NCBI GenBank assembly: GCA_949825025.1
Contig: OX463784.1
Coordinates: 11,043,431-11,107,430, forward strand
Source: Siphlonurus alternatus
Lineage: Eukaryota > Arthropoda > Insecta > Ephemeroptera > Siphlonuridae
Direction of reading: 5' to 3'
DNA: 64,000 nucleotides
Made by a program: the position numbers and the translations under genes. Positions 45,986 through 58,110 of this stretch are shown in pieces. The first letter of the stretch is position 1; each line of letters begins with the position of its first letter. Below the pieces are notes generated by a model, which was given only the letters and a program-made list of their open reading frames with translations, had not been told where the DNA came from and ran no database searches.

Positions 45986-46075
45986 AGAATTTTTGTGAAT
46001 TTGTTATAAAGTTGAAACATGTTAATCCGTCGAACAGCTGATTTATATTATCTCTACCTTTAAGCTATACGAGAA
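45475..46075. mobile_element. Palindromic element, 0.6 kb, with nested insertion
   Basis: Outer tips GTTCTCGTATAGCTTA on both sides. The arms also share AGGTAGAGAT, ATCAGCTGTT and CAAATTCACAAAAATTCTG, with a central AACGAGCCC/CGGCTCGTT pair. An A-tract lies at about 45953-45984. The left arm is longer because of an 81-bp insertion (45491-45571) and a further ~90 bp absent from the right arm. Confidence 0.7.
45491..45571. mobile_element. MITE family D, 81 bp, TTA target duplication
   Basis: Imperfect inverted tips CTTTGGTTTGACGTCAC and (reversed) CTTTGATTTAACGTCAC. Flanked by TTA at 45488-45490 and 45572-45574. The opposite arm of the host palindrome lacks it, giving the empty site. The interior (CGTCACGAACC, TTCTCCAATA) matches the palindrome at 52785-52930. 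Confidence 0.65.
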
Positions 46076-47159
46076 CACGAGATCTTCATGTTTGTATTGC
46101 AATATATCTGGACCATTTAGGGTGGACCGTGACATCCCCCTCCCTCCTCCCTGGGGATTCACCTTTGTTGCTGATCAATATATTTTACCTTCTCTTGCGC
46201 ATTTTACAGCGCTGCATCGCATAAAAAAATTTCATAATATACTACGTACAAGAAAAATTATAATAAGTAATAATAAAGTTTGAATGTAAATAATACCAGT
46301 TTTATTCATGCATGGAAACATAGTTCCACTCAATTATCACACTGATGATGTTGAAATGTTATTACCCGAGTGATTGCAAAACTAGTGATGTGTATATGTT
46401 AAGTTGTGTACTTAAGTATCGAGTGTGAACAGGTCTGAGACGTATCGTATGTAGGGAGCAATGACCTGGCTGTGCTTATGCAAGTGCATTTTATGATCTT
46501 CTGTCCGAGTAATATATTCGTTTACTTGGTCAAATGAAAACTGGTCTCTTACGTCATTCTCAGACGTGTAATTAAAGAAGTGATATATTTCATAACAAAC
46601 AACAGAAAATACTGTAGTAAGCTCTAATTCAAAAAAAAAAAAAAGCAATTTCTTTGCATTTTAAAAAGGTTTGCATGCAAACCTGCAGGGCATACTTAAA
46701 AAAATAGCTTCACTATAATATTCATAAACCTCATTGATTAGTTTAATAATTTAAAGGCCTGTTTTACACAATGTCAAACCTTTATCATCTTTGTAATTGA
46801 GTGATTATTTTTAAGGAGGTTTGATTATGCTTCTCTAAATAATTCTATATTATTCTGTTAAAAATGCTTTTTTTATCATATTTATTAAAAACTGTAATTT
46901 AGCTAGGTACATTTATAACATATAATATACATTGGTAGATATAGTCCCATTGCCAAAAAAAAAATTCATTTAAAATATACTCATACAGTTAAATACATAG
47001 ACAATATTAAATTAAGTTAATATACCCACAGAAATAAATTATACATAACATTTTGCAACGTTAACGATATTTTTAATTAATTAATGGTTTGGCTTACATT
47101 AAAAAAGAATCTGTCACATCATGGATAAATTATTATCCATGTGTCACATATTTAATATT

Positions 47160-47163
<4 letters not shown>
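46076..47163. other. Non-coding, no gene seen
   Basis: AT-rich with short tracts of A; no domain-bearing frame, RNA or clear repeat family. Confidence 0.5.

Positions 47164-47240
<77 letters not shown>
47164..47240 (+). repeat. (TA)n microsatellite
   Basis: About 38 uninterrupted TA units; a likely site of length variation and cruciform formation. The Tyr-Ile repeat frames over it are not genes. Confidence 0.97.
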
Positions 47241-47243
<3 letters not shown>

Positions 47244-47548
47244 TAAAGGGTTAGAAAGCTGTGTGAATCTCTTATGTTTGTTTGATGTCCCCATACTAAG
47301 TGGGTGCAACAGCTGCAGTTTAGCTGGTCCATACATCCTGACTGAGGGATGATGCTGTGACCATGCATCCTGCCTGCAGGTCAATGTCCTCCAGTTAACT
47401 TACGAGTGTTTATACATCAAACTCTTGCAGTAACACCTGAGATGTGCTTGATTACCTGTCAATCATCAATATATCGTCTAAAATAATAAGCTGTATGCCT
47501 ACCACGATCATGCGAAACAATGAGTTGTTTGATATATCAGGTGAGCAC

Positions 47549-47672
47549 AATCATGGAGTATCGACCTCAATTTTTTTTATTGCAGAAATGGATAGAGGGT
47601 GCAAAGTTATAATATGCTACCCTGATTTTTTCCAAATTTTTTCAGCCCTAAAAATATTTTTAAAAAATCATT
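47549..47672 (+). mobile_element. Half copy of MITE family A (left arm only)
   Basis: ATGGAGTATCGACCTCAA, TTGCAGAAATGGATAGAGG and GCTACCCTGATTTTTTCC up to AAAAAATCATTGGAAGTG. The right arm is missing, so the copy is truncated at the palindrome centre. Confidence 0.7.
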
Positions 47673-48595
47673 GGAAGTGAAAGTTATACTTGATCTGTTT
47701 GTAAGCACTATCATATATTATACAGGCTTAGTTAGAGGAATAATGCTCATTTTTTATCATTTAATGCTGGGCAAGTTGCCTAAACTCAAGGCGGAATTAG
47801 CATTATTATATAATTATAATAACATTAATATAGTGTACATCACTCTCCTTAACTAAAAACGTTATTGACCTATTTTAGTTAACAGTTTGAAAGGTACTAC
47901 CTTACTTCCTTCGTTCACTGCGTTGGTCACTTCTTCGAGTTACTTGACCTCTGTGACCCACCTCCAAATGACCTTCCAACTGTTAGCTACAAATATTACA
48001 ATATACATTGGTGTTACATTTTTATATTAACCAGATTTTAAAAGGTGTACCTACTCGTAAAGTGACAAAAATGCGATGACACAGCAGTATGCAAACACAA
48101 GATAAGGCCAACTATGGTTAACTTATGACTGCAATTTAATATTGTAAAAGTGGGCGTGTCCACCAAGTTTTCCCAGACGAAGTAACTTGGAAAATCAATG
48201 CTCGGAACGTGCTGTGGACCGACTTATATATACGAATCTTTGTGAACGTGCAACTTCGTGATTAAGTATCGAAAAAAAGGTTATTGAAGATTTTTAAAAG
48301 ATTGAACACTGAAAATTTAATTAACACCGTGTGAATGGCTTTGATTTTTTTATTTGCAAATATAAGGATGATATAAAAGCAAAACTTCTATAGGATTCTG
48401 TCAGTGGATTTAGACTGAATTTTCAGAAGTTTTTGGATTTTAATTTATTTATTACTTTTTATAATACTGTACACGTTGTTTCTTTGCAATTTTAAATGAC
48501 AAGTGGCAAATAAATTAAAAAAAAAAGTGCCTCGTGTTATAAGATTGATTTAGAGGCGATTAGCAAAAAAACTGATAAAAAAGAGAAAAAATGTG
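47673..48595. other. Non-coding, no gene seen
   Basis: AT-rich. TTATATATAC at about 48223 is TATA-like, but no initiator or coding exon follows, so I do not call a promoter. Confidence 0.45.
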
Positions 48596-48599
48596 TTAA

Positions 48600-48765
48600 A
48601 TGGATGCAGATTTATTTTTCGTGCATATGCGCATCCAGATGCATTTTTTTTCATGCATCTGGGATCTAGATGCATTCATTTTTCCCCGTGCATCTGGGAT
48701 GCACGGATGCGGATGCAAGACCATTTTTGCGCATCCGTGTGCATCTGCATCCACATCCGATCCCT
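48600..48765. repeat. Degenerate GATGCA/GATGCG repeat cluster
   Basis: Many copies of GATGC, GCATC and GGATGC in both orientations (CGCATCCAGATGCAT, ATGCATCTGGGATC, GCATCTGGGATGCACGGATG, GTGCATCTGCATCCACATCC). It looks like a short-unit minisatellite or the subterminal binding-site cluster of a DNA transposon; origin unknown. Confidence 0.6.
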
Positions 48766-50409
48766 GATTTATTTCTTTGTCAAAAAGAGGGGGGAAAGAT
48801 TTTACCCCTTCATTTTTAAATGTACTAGAAGCTGGCACTGTACTGTACATCAGTGTCCTTCAGTTAGTCAAGAATTTAAAAAAAAAATCGCTCTCTTGCA
48901 TAGTTTCTTTATAAAGATATTATATTTTTTGAGGGAAGGGACTTTCATCTGAAACAGTTAAAAAAATATTTAGTAAAAAGTGCGTAAAAATCTTCAAGAG
49001 AGGGGGATCAGTCGGGATTCAAATTCAAGCTAAATAAATAAAATCTTCTTTATTGAGGGCGTGATTTAGGCCATTAGGCCCACTCTTCTATCCAATCCAA
49101 GCTACCTTGTAGTGTACATACAATTTGTTTATTTTAAATTTTGTTTGTTCTGTATATAAGGTTAGTTTTTTTCTTCTCACTGCATGGGTCATTTTCAAAT
49201 GAACACACTGTACGTTGCGCATGCGTTAGTGGCCAGTTGCAACACATGCTGCGGGCGCGCCAAGTGCTCCACACAATATGAAGAGTATGTTGGCCAACGT
49301 TGCTATCTGCATGCTAATGTGGCGCCACCTTAGGCGCCGTCAAGAGGCCAGTCGAGGCAGCTTTGAAGTCAAACGAGGCTTTTATCATTAGTTATATAAC
49401 ACAATTGTAGCTTTTTTTACACTTGCATGGAGGCTTTATATAATATGTTACCCTAAGGTGTGAGGATATTTACATAATTTTTAGTACCATGTTGTTGCAT
49501 ATAATGTTATTTTTTATTTACCTATTTATTATTTTGCTAAAGACTTTTTAAGTATACAGCTCGATACACTATACATTCACATTATGGTGTTTAATATACG
49601 TATCAGTTGACGACGCCTCATAAGAATAACCCGTCATCAACGAATACGTATTAAACATCATCATACATGTGATTAACGTATAGATTTGCAATTTTAAAAA
49701 ATATCTCTAACAATTGACAATTTGAATAAATTTTCACGTTTCTTTCTCCATGGATAAATTGGCAGACAATACTCATAAAGTTGTCATTATTATAGGTGGA
49801 GTCCTAAAATTTCTCCATATGTTGGGACTAGAGTTAATAATTACCTAATTAGCCGATTATTGTCTAGATATGAACTCGAAACTTTGAAGTATTAATTAAA
49901 TATACTTTTTTATGACTTTTTATATGTGTTACTGATGAACAGTAAACAAACTCTGTCTATATTTTTATTAATTACGATATACAATTGTAATACTAATTTG
50001 TCAAAAGCTACGTAATACATTCATTTTTTATATTTTAATAATTATTTTACATCATTTTATATTTGCCAAAGCAACAGAATCTTATCAGGATTTTTGTTTT
50101 TTTTTTTTCACAACATTCATTCACAAAGAATACAATAGCGCAAGTATACGTGCTGCATTAAAATGTGTGCATGTTATAATATGATAAATTATTCCTCATG
50201 GTTATTTAACAGAACTTACAAGGAAAACGAGGAGTTGACAATAAGTTATTATTAAACGACAGCTTGAGTGACTAACGAACATACATGTAACGCAATTTGA
50301 CACTGAATCATCTGATGTTGAATCACGTCTCACATAATAATTTTTGATACACGCATGTTTTCCTTGCACGTGAAGAAACAATACATATACAGTAATCAAA
50401 CTGTTCAAA
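48766..50409. other. Non-coding region with a small palindrome
   Basis: No gene seen. It contains a GC-richer patch (49200-49370) with GGCGCCACC and AGGCGCCGTC, and a ~95-bp palindrome at 49580-49672. Confidence 0.45.
49580..49672. repeat. Small palindrome (possible MITE)
   Basis: GTGTTTAATATACGTAT and GTTGACGACG are mirrored by CGTCATCAACGAATACGTAT and TAAACATCATCATA. Imperfect, with a short loop. Confidence 0.5.
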
Positions 50410-50719
50410 AGCCGGTATTACACGATACAATTTTGCATACAATTATTCCTTTGCAAGAAAACTATAACTTTATTTTTTTGTAAAGCCGGTATTACACGAT
50501 ACAATATTTCTAACTATTGAATACAATTTTTTCTTACAAGAAAACTTGAACTCCATTTGTTTGTATGGAGATGAAATTTTCTTGCAAGGAAAAATTGTAT
50601 ACAATAACTAGAAAAATTGTATCGTGTAATATAAGCTTAAGGAAATGACATTTTCTTGTAAGGAAACATTGTTTGCAAAATTGTATTGTGTAATAATAAT
50701 AATAATAATAATACAGGCT
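50410..50719. mobile_element. MITE family B, interrupted by another copy of itself
   Basis: The left half (AGCCGGTATTACACGATA ... TTTGCAAGAAAAC) and the right half (ACATTTTCTTGTAAGGAAAC ... TGTAATA, a short TAA expansion, ACAGGCT) belong to one palindrome. It is split by the copy at 50484-50637. Flanking triplets are AAA and TAA, so the target duplication is eroded. Confidence 0.7.
50484..50637. mobile_element. MITE family B, 154 bp, nested, TAA target duplication
   Basis: A complete palindromic copy: AGCCGGTATTACACGATA to (reversed) AGCTTATATTACACGATA, with arms matching along TTTTCTTGCAAGGAAAAATT. TAA lies on both sides (50481-50483, 50638-50640). Same family as 33349-33510. Confidence 0.8.
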
Positions 50720-50722
50720 TAA

Positions 50723-51060
50723 AGGGATACATGCCTCAAATTACAAATTAGACAGACATTAAGTGTTGCTCGAATTTATAATAAACATTTGTATTATTTT
50801 TACATGCGCGCGCTGCGACTGTGCGAAGTCGCGCTACAAAGAAAGTCCTTGCTGACGTCACAACTCACAGCTAGCACGGATTAGCATTGAGTTGTGACGT
50901 CATCAAGGACTTCATGACGTCATCAAGGACTAAATTTCTTACTTTGAACTGCGACTTCGCACGGATGCATCACGCGTGGAAAAAAATGATGCGAATGTTG
51001 ATTATTTACTCTAAACCCACTTGGTGACTATCTAATTTGTAATTTGAGGCCTGTATGCCT
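50723..51060. mobile_element. Palindromic MITE, 338 bp, flanked by TTAA
   Basis: Tips AGGGATACATGCCTCAAATT and (reversed) AGGCATACAGGCCTCAAATT. TTAA at 50719-50722 and 51061-51064. The inner arms contain GCGACT(GT)GCGAAGTCGC-type sequence and three TGACGTCA sites. A piggyBac-like target preference is suggested. It abuts the family B copy ending at 50719. Confidence 0.75.
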
Positions 51061-51064
51061 TTAA

Positions 51065-52649
51065 AGCAGTTATTACTGCACGGTACATTTATTTTCTATT
51101 TATTGCATACAATTTTTTCTGGCGTGATTTTCAATATGAACTTGAAGAAAAAATTATATTCAAAAAAGAGTTTTGTGTCGTTTTAAAATCGGCTTTTAAA
51201 GAATATAAATATATATTTACTATTAAAGCTCTGTTGTAAGGTTTTCTGGCCTTTAATCTTATTATTATTATTGCATGGAATAAATTGGAATAATTTCAGA
51301 CCCGTTAGGCTTCCAGGAAAAATCGATAAAAACAAAACGTTTTCGTTATGAAATATAATGAAACAAAATATTATTTATAAAATAAATATGTTAATTTTAG
51401 CATTAGTAAGATATTGTGATGGAAATATTATATACGAGTATTAAGCACAAAAAGCAAGCCCTATAAAAGAAATCAAAATTTCATCACTTATTTATTTTTT
51501 CCCCTCTCTGAGCCGTTATTCAATTTAATTAGTAAGTCTAAATTTGATTTTATTATATGTACCAAAAATAAACATACAGTTACAGCATATAAAGTTAAAT
51601 TTCAATCTGCTAGTTTGGGTTCAAATCAACTTTTTTTTCTTTCGTGCAGGATATCGAAGTAATTTGATGATACGGGATGCGCACTACATGATATGCAAAA
51701 TTCGCTCTACCTGCTACGACATTCGACTTTGTATACTGACGTCACAACTCAAGTGACGCCAATCAGCTGACTTGCATCAATAAGGTTCATTTTTCTTTAC
51801 CATATCCTGATAATATGGTCCTTACGATCTTTCTAAGGGTAATTTTTAGCCCAGCTGAGGTAATGTCAAGTACTTAATGGCGGTAAAATTCCACTTACAA
51901 AATGTTGTTGTTGCGACCTGCTGGGTTGAAAGTCTTCCCTCCTCATAATGTTTCTCGAGCTTTCTCGGGACTGCACTCAAATAAAAAGTGAAGCAATATT
52001 ATATACATAAACGTGCATGGACTAAAAATAATCCACAATATCACATGCTGGAGTCTATATAACGTGATAGTACATAAAATATTGTTTATCAGTTATAAAT
52101 AATAATCCCAATTCAAATTTTGATTTCGATCATAGGCTGTACAACATGGATCACGTCAATTATTACATAAAATATGTAACATACTTAATTCTAATTAAAA
52201 TTAGCCTAAATTTAATTAATTTAAACATATATACCCAAACAATATTTAAATATTAATAATAATAATTAAAATTGTGTCCTTTTAAACATCACATTAGCAC
52301 CATAATATATTTAACACACAACTTTTAAATTCAATTAAAAGTCTATACATTATGACAAGTTAATTGGTTATTTTAACACTTTACTAATATAGTAAATGTT
52401 GTAATTTAGTTTTTTTTTTTAATCAGTTTTGCATAAACTGTCATATATTCACATATAATTTATTTCTTCTTTTATATTAGTCGTCGCCCTGCAAATTTCT
52501 CTTCTGTATGATATAGATGCACTCCCCCCAGAAAAAAAATCCGACCTTGTGCATTATAGTCAGTGCCATTTTTCAATATGATGGCAGTTAAAAGAAAACA
52601 CCCACACGTATATGAGGAAAGTAGTTAATATTAACCTCTATCAATTTTC
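51065..52649. other. Non-coding, no gene seen
   Basis: AT-rich; one TGACGTCA at 51737. No domain-bearing frame or repeat family was recognised. Confidence 0.45.
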
Positions 52650-52745
52650 GACCATCTTGAATGAGGTTTCCATGTTTTCTCATTCACAACTAGGCAAATG
52701 ATGCATGCATGGAGTGGATTACTGTATGGCTGCCCCGGTTTGAAA
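52650..52745 (+). repeat. Dispersed repeat (pairs with 35645-35745)
   Basis: ACCATCTTGAATGAGGTTTC, CATTCACAACTAGGCAAAT and TGGCTGCCCCGGTTTG, in the order seen near 35645. Confidence 0.45.
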
Positions 52746-52784
52746 GGAACAAGCAAAATTCTAAGTGCTCGGGTTCACGAAGAA

Positions 52785-52930
52785 CAAGAAGTTAACTATA
52801 AACTGGTCGTAACTTATAGTTGATATGACGTCACGAACCTTTTCCTTTGTCCTCCAATATAATATTAATAGGAAGGTCACGTGACTTCAAGTCAACTTTT
52901 AAGTGACGACCAGTTTAAGATCACTTGTTA
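52785..52930. mobile_element. Palindromic MITE related to family D
   Basis: The outer arms AACTATAAACTGGTCGTAAC and (reversed) TCTTAAACTGGTCGTCAC enclose an ~80-bp core (GATATGACGTCACGAACC, GTCCTCCAATATAAT, GTCACGTGACTTCAAGTCAAC) that parallels 45491-45571. One TGACGTCA at 52826. Confidence 0.65.
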
Positions 52931-54466
52931 CGCTACAACCGTTTTCAATAAAAAACAAAAGTTTATTAAATAGTACAACGCCCCCCTAGCCTACTGTCTA
53001 CATTAAAACGTGATGTAATACATTTATTTTGGGTGGACAGTCCCATATATAGACATGACCACCTATTATAAATTAACACATGCATTACCACGAACAGTGT
53101 ACGTGACCCTGTCAGTGACTCATTCGTGAGAGGATGGGAGGTGGGCGTCACGTCTGCTTCCATGTTGGGGCATGTCTGTACGTGACGTCACGTGACCTCG
53201 CCCTCACCTGGTCTTACCTGTGACGTCACAACACCCACCTTCATGCAGGGAGATTAGAGTACGCATCTGTCTACGATCTACCTAACAGTGTCCTGCATAA
53301 ATATTCGATTATAAAAAATAAAAAAAAAAATATTATGCTATTTTTTTAATTTTTTTATGTATTTTTTTTTTCAAAAATTAGTGAATATTTCATTTTGGTT
53401 TTAATAAAAATAAAAAAAAATACGATGCAATTATTGTGATTAGATCATTTAATACAAAAAATATAATGTTTTAACATAATTGTATATTAAAAAATATATG
53501 CATTTCCCAAGTGATAAAGCCATGGATTTGAATGAACATCTTCAAAAATATGATAAGAAAAATACAACTTTCATTATTTGTCCTTGCTGAATGAAATAAT
53601 TTATTAATAATTCATTTTTAAGTGCTCCACGACTTTGGAAAATTTCCATTGCTTAGATAGCAATATACATATTATACAGCATAAATTGTTCAAATATAAT
53701 TATCAGTTTTCAAATAGTGTCAATTTAAAAATATGTCTCACTATACCTATATACAGAATATGCCCAACTATACCTTATATAAAATTTGTATTGTATAAAA
53801 ATATGTAGTTATTAAAATTATTGCTCTGTTGTTTACTTTCTCTATTTTAATTTTGTTATTGTTGTTGTCAACCATACAAAAAGAGAAAACATAAAAGCAA
53901 TCGATCTACGTTCTTGGAGTATAAAGTAAACAGGTGAAATCGATCGTTTTTGTCACACATGTGAGTTTTATACCCATGTTTTTCCTCAAAAGAACATTTC
54001 TGATATATTTTGTTAAATTCAATGGCTTCATATCATCCAATGTATTTTGTTGTTATTTCTCGGAAAACATGAGAAAATACGTATAAAAAAATAATCAATT
54101 TTGTTTGTTCCATGCAAGGATGAAAACATATAAAAGTTTCATCCCCTACCAACCCTTGTGAGTGAGATTCGTTGTTGCCAAGAGCTGCAGCTATTGACCG
54201 CGGGACCAGTGACGTATGTCTCAATAGACCAACTACATTGTTAGTCTGAAATTCATGTTAACTTATAACCTCGTAAAATATAATATTTCAGGAATATTAA
54301 TTTAATTCACCAAAAAAATGTACATTTTACAAGAAATAAAAGAAAAAAAAAATGGTGCAATAGGATATTTTACAAGGCACTATATTAAAAAACACCAGGA
54401 CACATAAAGTGGTAAAATATCCTTTTACTAAAAAACATTTATAAAATTTACTAAAAACAACTAAAA
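52931..54466. other. Non-coding; two TGACGTCA sites near 53200
   Basis: 53100-53250 is GC-richer, with GTACGTGACGTCACGTGACC at 53178-53197 and another TGACGTCA at 53221. Otherwise AT-rich, with no gene seen. Confidence 0.45.
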
Positions 54467-54468
54467 AA

Positions 54469-54519
<51 letters not shown>

Positions 54520-54521
54520 AA
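54467..54521 (+). repeat. (AAAT)n microsatellite
   Basis: About 13 uninterrupted AAAT/ATAA units. The Leu-Phe-Ile-Tyr repeat frame on the other strand is a by-product. Confidence 0.95.
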
Positions 54522-55408
54522 TTAAAATTTGAAGATCAACGTTTGGGAGAGTATGATCTAACCTGTCACAAAAATAAATGGTATTAATTAAAGAATTAAT
54601 TATATCGAATATCAAAGAATGGAGGATACAGATGGAAAAATAAGGTACTAAGATAAGGGAAAACATTACTTTAATTGGCTTTTTTTTTAAACTTTGACTC
54701 GTTAAAATATATTAAAACTAACCTAGGCCTATAGCTTGCTATCAAAACTTCATGTAAAGGTAAACTAGAGACCCATTATAACAGAAACAGTATTATTCCA
54801 TTACCTATAATATCACCATCAAAACTGTATGTTTTTCTCCATATATAAGACAGTTACTACAAAGGCTGCAGTAGCATTCATTCAATGTTACAGCGGACAC
54901 ACCCAATTGTCATCCACCTCCGCTCTGTAAACCTGCTTGAGAATTATTAATGACGTACTTACATCTCAAAGAATCTGTAGGAGGAAGCACATATTTACGG
55001 TCCACTAAATCAGATCTGTGTGATCAAGTTAAAATGTGTGTAGCAGGAGGGAGCGATAATCACGTTAACGTATAGAGGTAATGTAAGATTTTTGATAACG
55101 AATCGTAAATGGTAACATCTGGAAGTAATGTGATCAAAGACGTAATATATGAAGTACAGCTCAGGATAGCATGATTGTCCTCTCTGTTAAATTCGTTGCC
55201 CCTTAATGCATTACAGATAAATACAAACAAAATTAATATAATAATTAATCGGATTATAGTATATATAGTATTTAAAATTCACCTTTCATTCCTATAAATC
55301 TATTGTGTTTATCTGAAATGCATACTGAAATGACAGTATTATTTATTATATAGTGTATGTCTTATGGAGTCTTATTATAGTAAATTTGAACTAATTTTGG
55401 AATGGTAA
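54522..55408. other. Non-coding, no gene seen
   Basis: No domain-bearing frames or recognised repeats. Confidence 0.45.
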
Positions 55409-55741
55409 GAGCAATGGAGTATCGACTTCATTTTTATTTGTTACAGAAATGGATAGAGGGTGCAAAATTATGCTACCCTAATTATTTTCAGATTTTTTAC
55501 AGCCCTGTAAGTATTTTTAAAAAATTATTTAAATTCCATTTTGTGACGTCACGAGGCGCCTCTCTTTAAGAAAAAGCTAGGACTTGCCGCCACGTGACGT
55601 CACAAAAAGAACTTTCAATATTTTTTTTAAAAAATACTTTCAGGGCTGTAAAAAATCTGAACAAAATCAGGGTAGCATAACTTTGCACCCTCTATCCATT
55701 TTTGCAATAAAAAAAAAATTGAGGTCGATACTCCATTGCTC
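55409..55741. mobile_element. Palindromic MITE, family A, best-preserved copy
   Basis: 333 bp with perfect tips GAGCAATGGAGTATCGAC. The arms match along TTACAGAAATGGATAGAGGG / TGCAAAAATGGATAGAGGG, GCAAA(A/G)TTATGCTACCCT and CAGCCCTG(T/A)AAGTATTTTT. Two TGACGTCA sites (55544, 55595) sit symmetrically near the centre. No clear target duplication beyond the palindrome. Confidence 0.85.
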
Positions 55742-57984
55742 TTCTTCCTCTCCCCTAATCACAAATATGCATCCTTTTGCTTGTCTTTGAGCTGCAGTTC
55801 TAGTAAATCAGATGGGTAACGTTCGTGACTACCCGAGGTGTAATATCTTTGAGAATCTTTCATTCGGAAAATTAAACTGATATCAAAGAAGTCTCAAAAT
55901 ACACACACTTGGTTGACTCCATCTTTGCTTTGTAATAACACACGACGTATTAGATTATCAGTGTGTTTGTTCCTTTGAAGTAAGAGAAAATTCTGTGATG
56001 TTTTTGTTCTTATTTGCATGACTAAACTTATTATTATTCATGAAAGAAAACAGCTCTCAAGTTATATTGTTTTATCTCCAGCTTAAGACTCCAGCTCTTT
56101 TCATGTATATATAATTATATATATATAATTAAAAATGCATTGCTATTATGTAATGGTACGCGGTACCAAAAGTTAATTAATTAATAATTAATGACTACCA
56201 ATTCTAATTTCAAGTAAATATTGTTATATAATGTGCATGACAGTAATTAATTAAATGACTAATTTTCATGCAACTATTGGTCAAATTTCATTTTAATTAA
56301 ATAAAATTTTAATAGTGTGACTGGACGCTTTTATGAAAGTTATATTATTTTTATTTACGTCACCGCTTGAGTTTGTTTATTATATTTATAATGCATTTTA
56401 TCAATAAACAATTAGCTATAATTAATTATTTCGTCCCGCTCATGTTTTTTTCTTCTGTAAAATAAATATCATTACTCCCACACACCTTCCTCATGATTGC
56501 TTTAATTAATTAATTTGGCAAATATTCACACGCTATTAAATTTAACATTCGTCTGTAATAAAAAAATACATTATTGCTTATATTCTCTGTTCAATTCTAA
56601 TATAAAGAGCAACAATTTAAGCCACCACCACCACATAGTATTGCATTGTCTAACTATCACCTGGCACGTTGAATCAGGTTTTTATCTTCGTGTCATTGCT
56701 TGACATTGTAAACAAGTTTAAACTCGCACAATTGGTAAAACGTGAAGATTCGCGAAAATACATTAAAAACGTTGAAAGCTCCTCTTGTTGTGATTTTTAC
56801 TTAAGTCCAGTGCAGCACAGCTATGACGTCATCGGTGACTCAATACTGCAGGTTGCATACGTAAATAAGAGTGAGATCATTCGCTCGACTTGGTATCCAA
56901 ATATTTGTATTTCCTCGCTGGCTGTAAGACAGATTGTTTTGTTATCCACAGCAACCGCTTCGTTTAGTTTACCTCGTCTAAAATTACAGAGTTGATCACG
57001 CTGTGACGTCATTAATTTAAGTGATTAATTTATTGTATTTGCTAAACGTTGCAGGAAAAAATACATCATATATATATATAGAGTTTCACTTGCTAAAACG
57101 GCACATGATTTATTTTATTTTTATGGCAGTAAATTATACGTACGGTTTATATTTATTAAGAATGAACCTCAGTTGATTGAGATCTCGGAATCAGCCTCCT
57201 TGAATTGAACAAGACTTGCAGGAGACTTTGAACTCGCTATCAATATATATAGGTGACATACCAGTTTTGAAGTGGATTTGTCTGATCAGTTTGTGAAAAT
57301 TGAGGTACAAGTTTAACATGAAGCCTTATATTACAGACGGAAAGCGGAAACCGTTGAGAGAAAACCACCCCCTAGAATTTGCTCGATTAAGTTTTACAAC
57401 ATTCTCGAATTTTTAAAATATATTTCATTCGATTCTATCTGACAGAAATTTGCTTTGACTCCAAAGTAACTGAGGTTAATCGTTAAATGCCTAATTTACC
57501 TACCAGGGTTGCTCTATCTAATATTGCAATAGGTATCATCACAAAAGGGTGGTATGAACTTGACTGGTAATCTTGCCTTGGTCAAATAAAGTTGTGTATC
57601 GCTCAAAGTCTGCTCAACATCCGATATCCTCCCGTCTTGACGCGTCACAAAAGTAAACAGTTCTTGTATTGCCAACTAAGCACCGACAACAAACGATAAA
57701 TTAAATGCATGCAGAATATACTAGACAATTCTTGGCAATGAATGAAAGTTGTGACGCTCACATGATGTACACACCGGGGCAGTACAAACGTTACCCCCTT
57801 GCTCTGTTGATATTTTGTCACACAGTCTAAATTATCCAAAATCAGGCGGAGTGAACTTATTTAGAATGGCGTTTTTGTATTCTCTCTAAAATTGCAAAAA
57901 ATATGCTTTTTATTTCTTCTGCGCTGCTCCTGCAAATAAAGCATGCAGACCGGCGCGGCCGGGGAAGGGGGGGGGGAAGGGGGC
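55742..57984. other. Non-coding, no gene seen
   Basis: AT-rich, with TGACGTCA at 56824 and 57004 bracketing about 180 bp. The 108-codon frame at 56669 has no recognisable domain. Confidence 0.4.
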
Positions 57985-58110
57985 TGCAGCACCCTTTCCC
58001 CTGAAATTTTAGACTTAACATTGGCAATATAGGCATTTCTCCACACCCAATTTTTTTTATTTGGCCTTATGGGGCCAGCACCCCCTGAAATTTGGTTCTG
58101 GATCTGAGCC
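57985..58110 (+). repeat. Dispersed repeat (pairs with 38742-38880)
   Basis: Preceded by a G-tract (57960-57976). CCCTTTCCCCTGAAATTTTA, TTAACATTGGCAATATAGGC and CACCCCCTGAAATTTGGTTC match the earlier copy in order. Confidence 0.5.

Noticed and set aside
47089..47384. Tyr-Ile repeat peptides on both strands
   Set aside because: Translation of a (TA)n microsatellite.
56669..56995. 108-codon frame as a small gene
   Set aside because: No domain, no supporting splice or promoter signals; length is compatible with chance.
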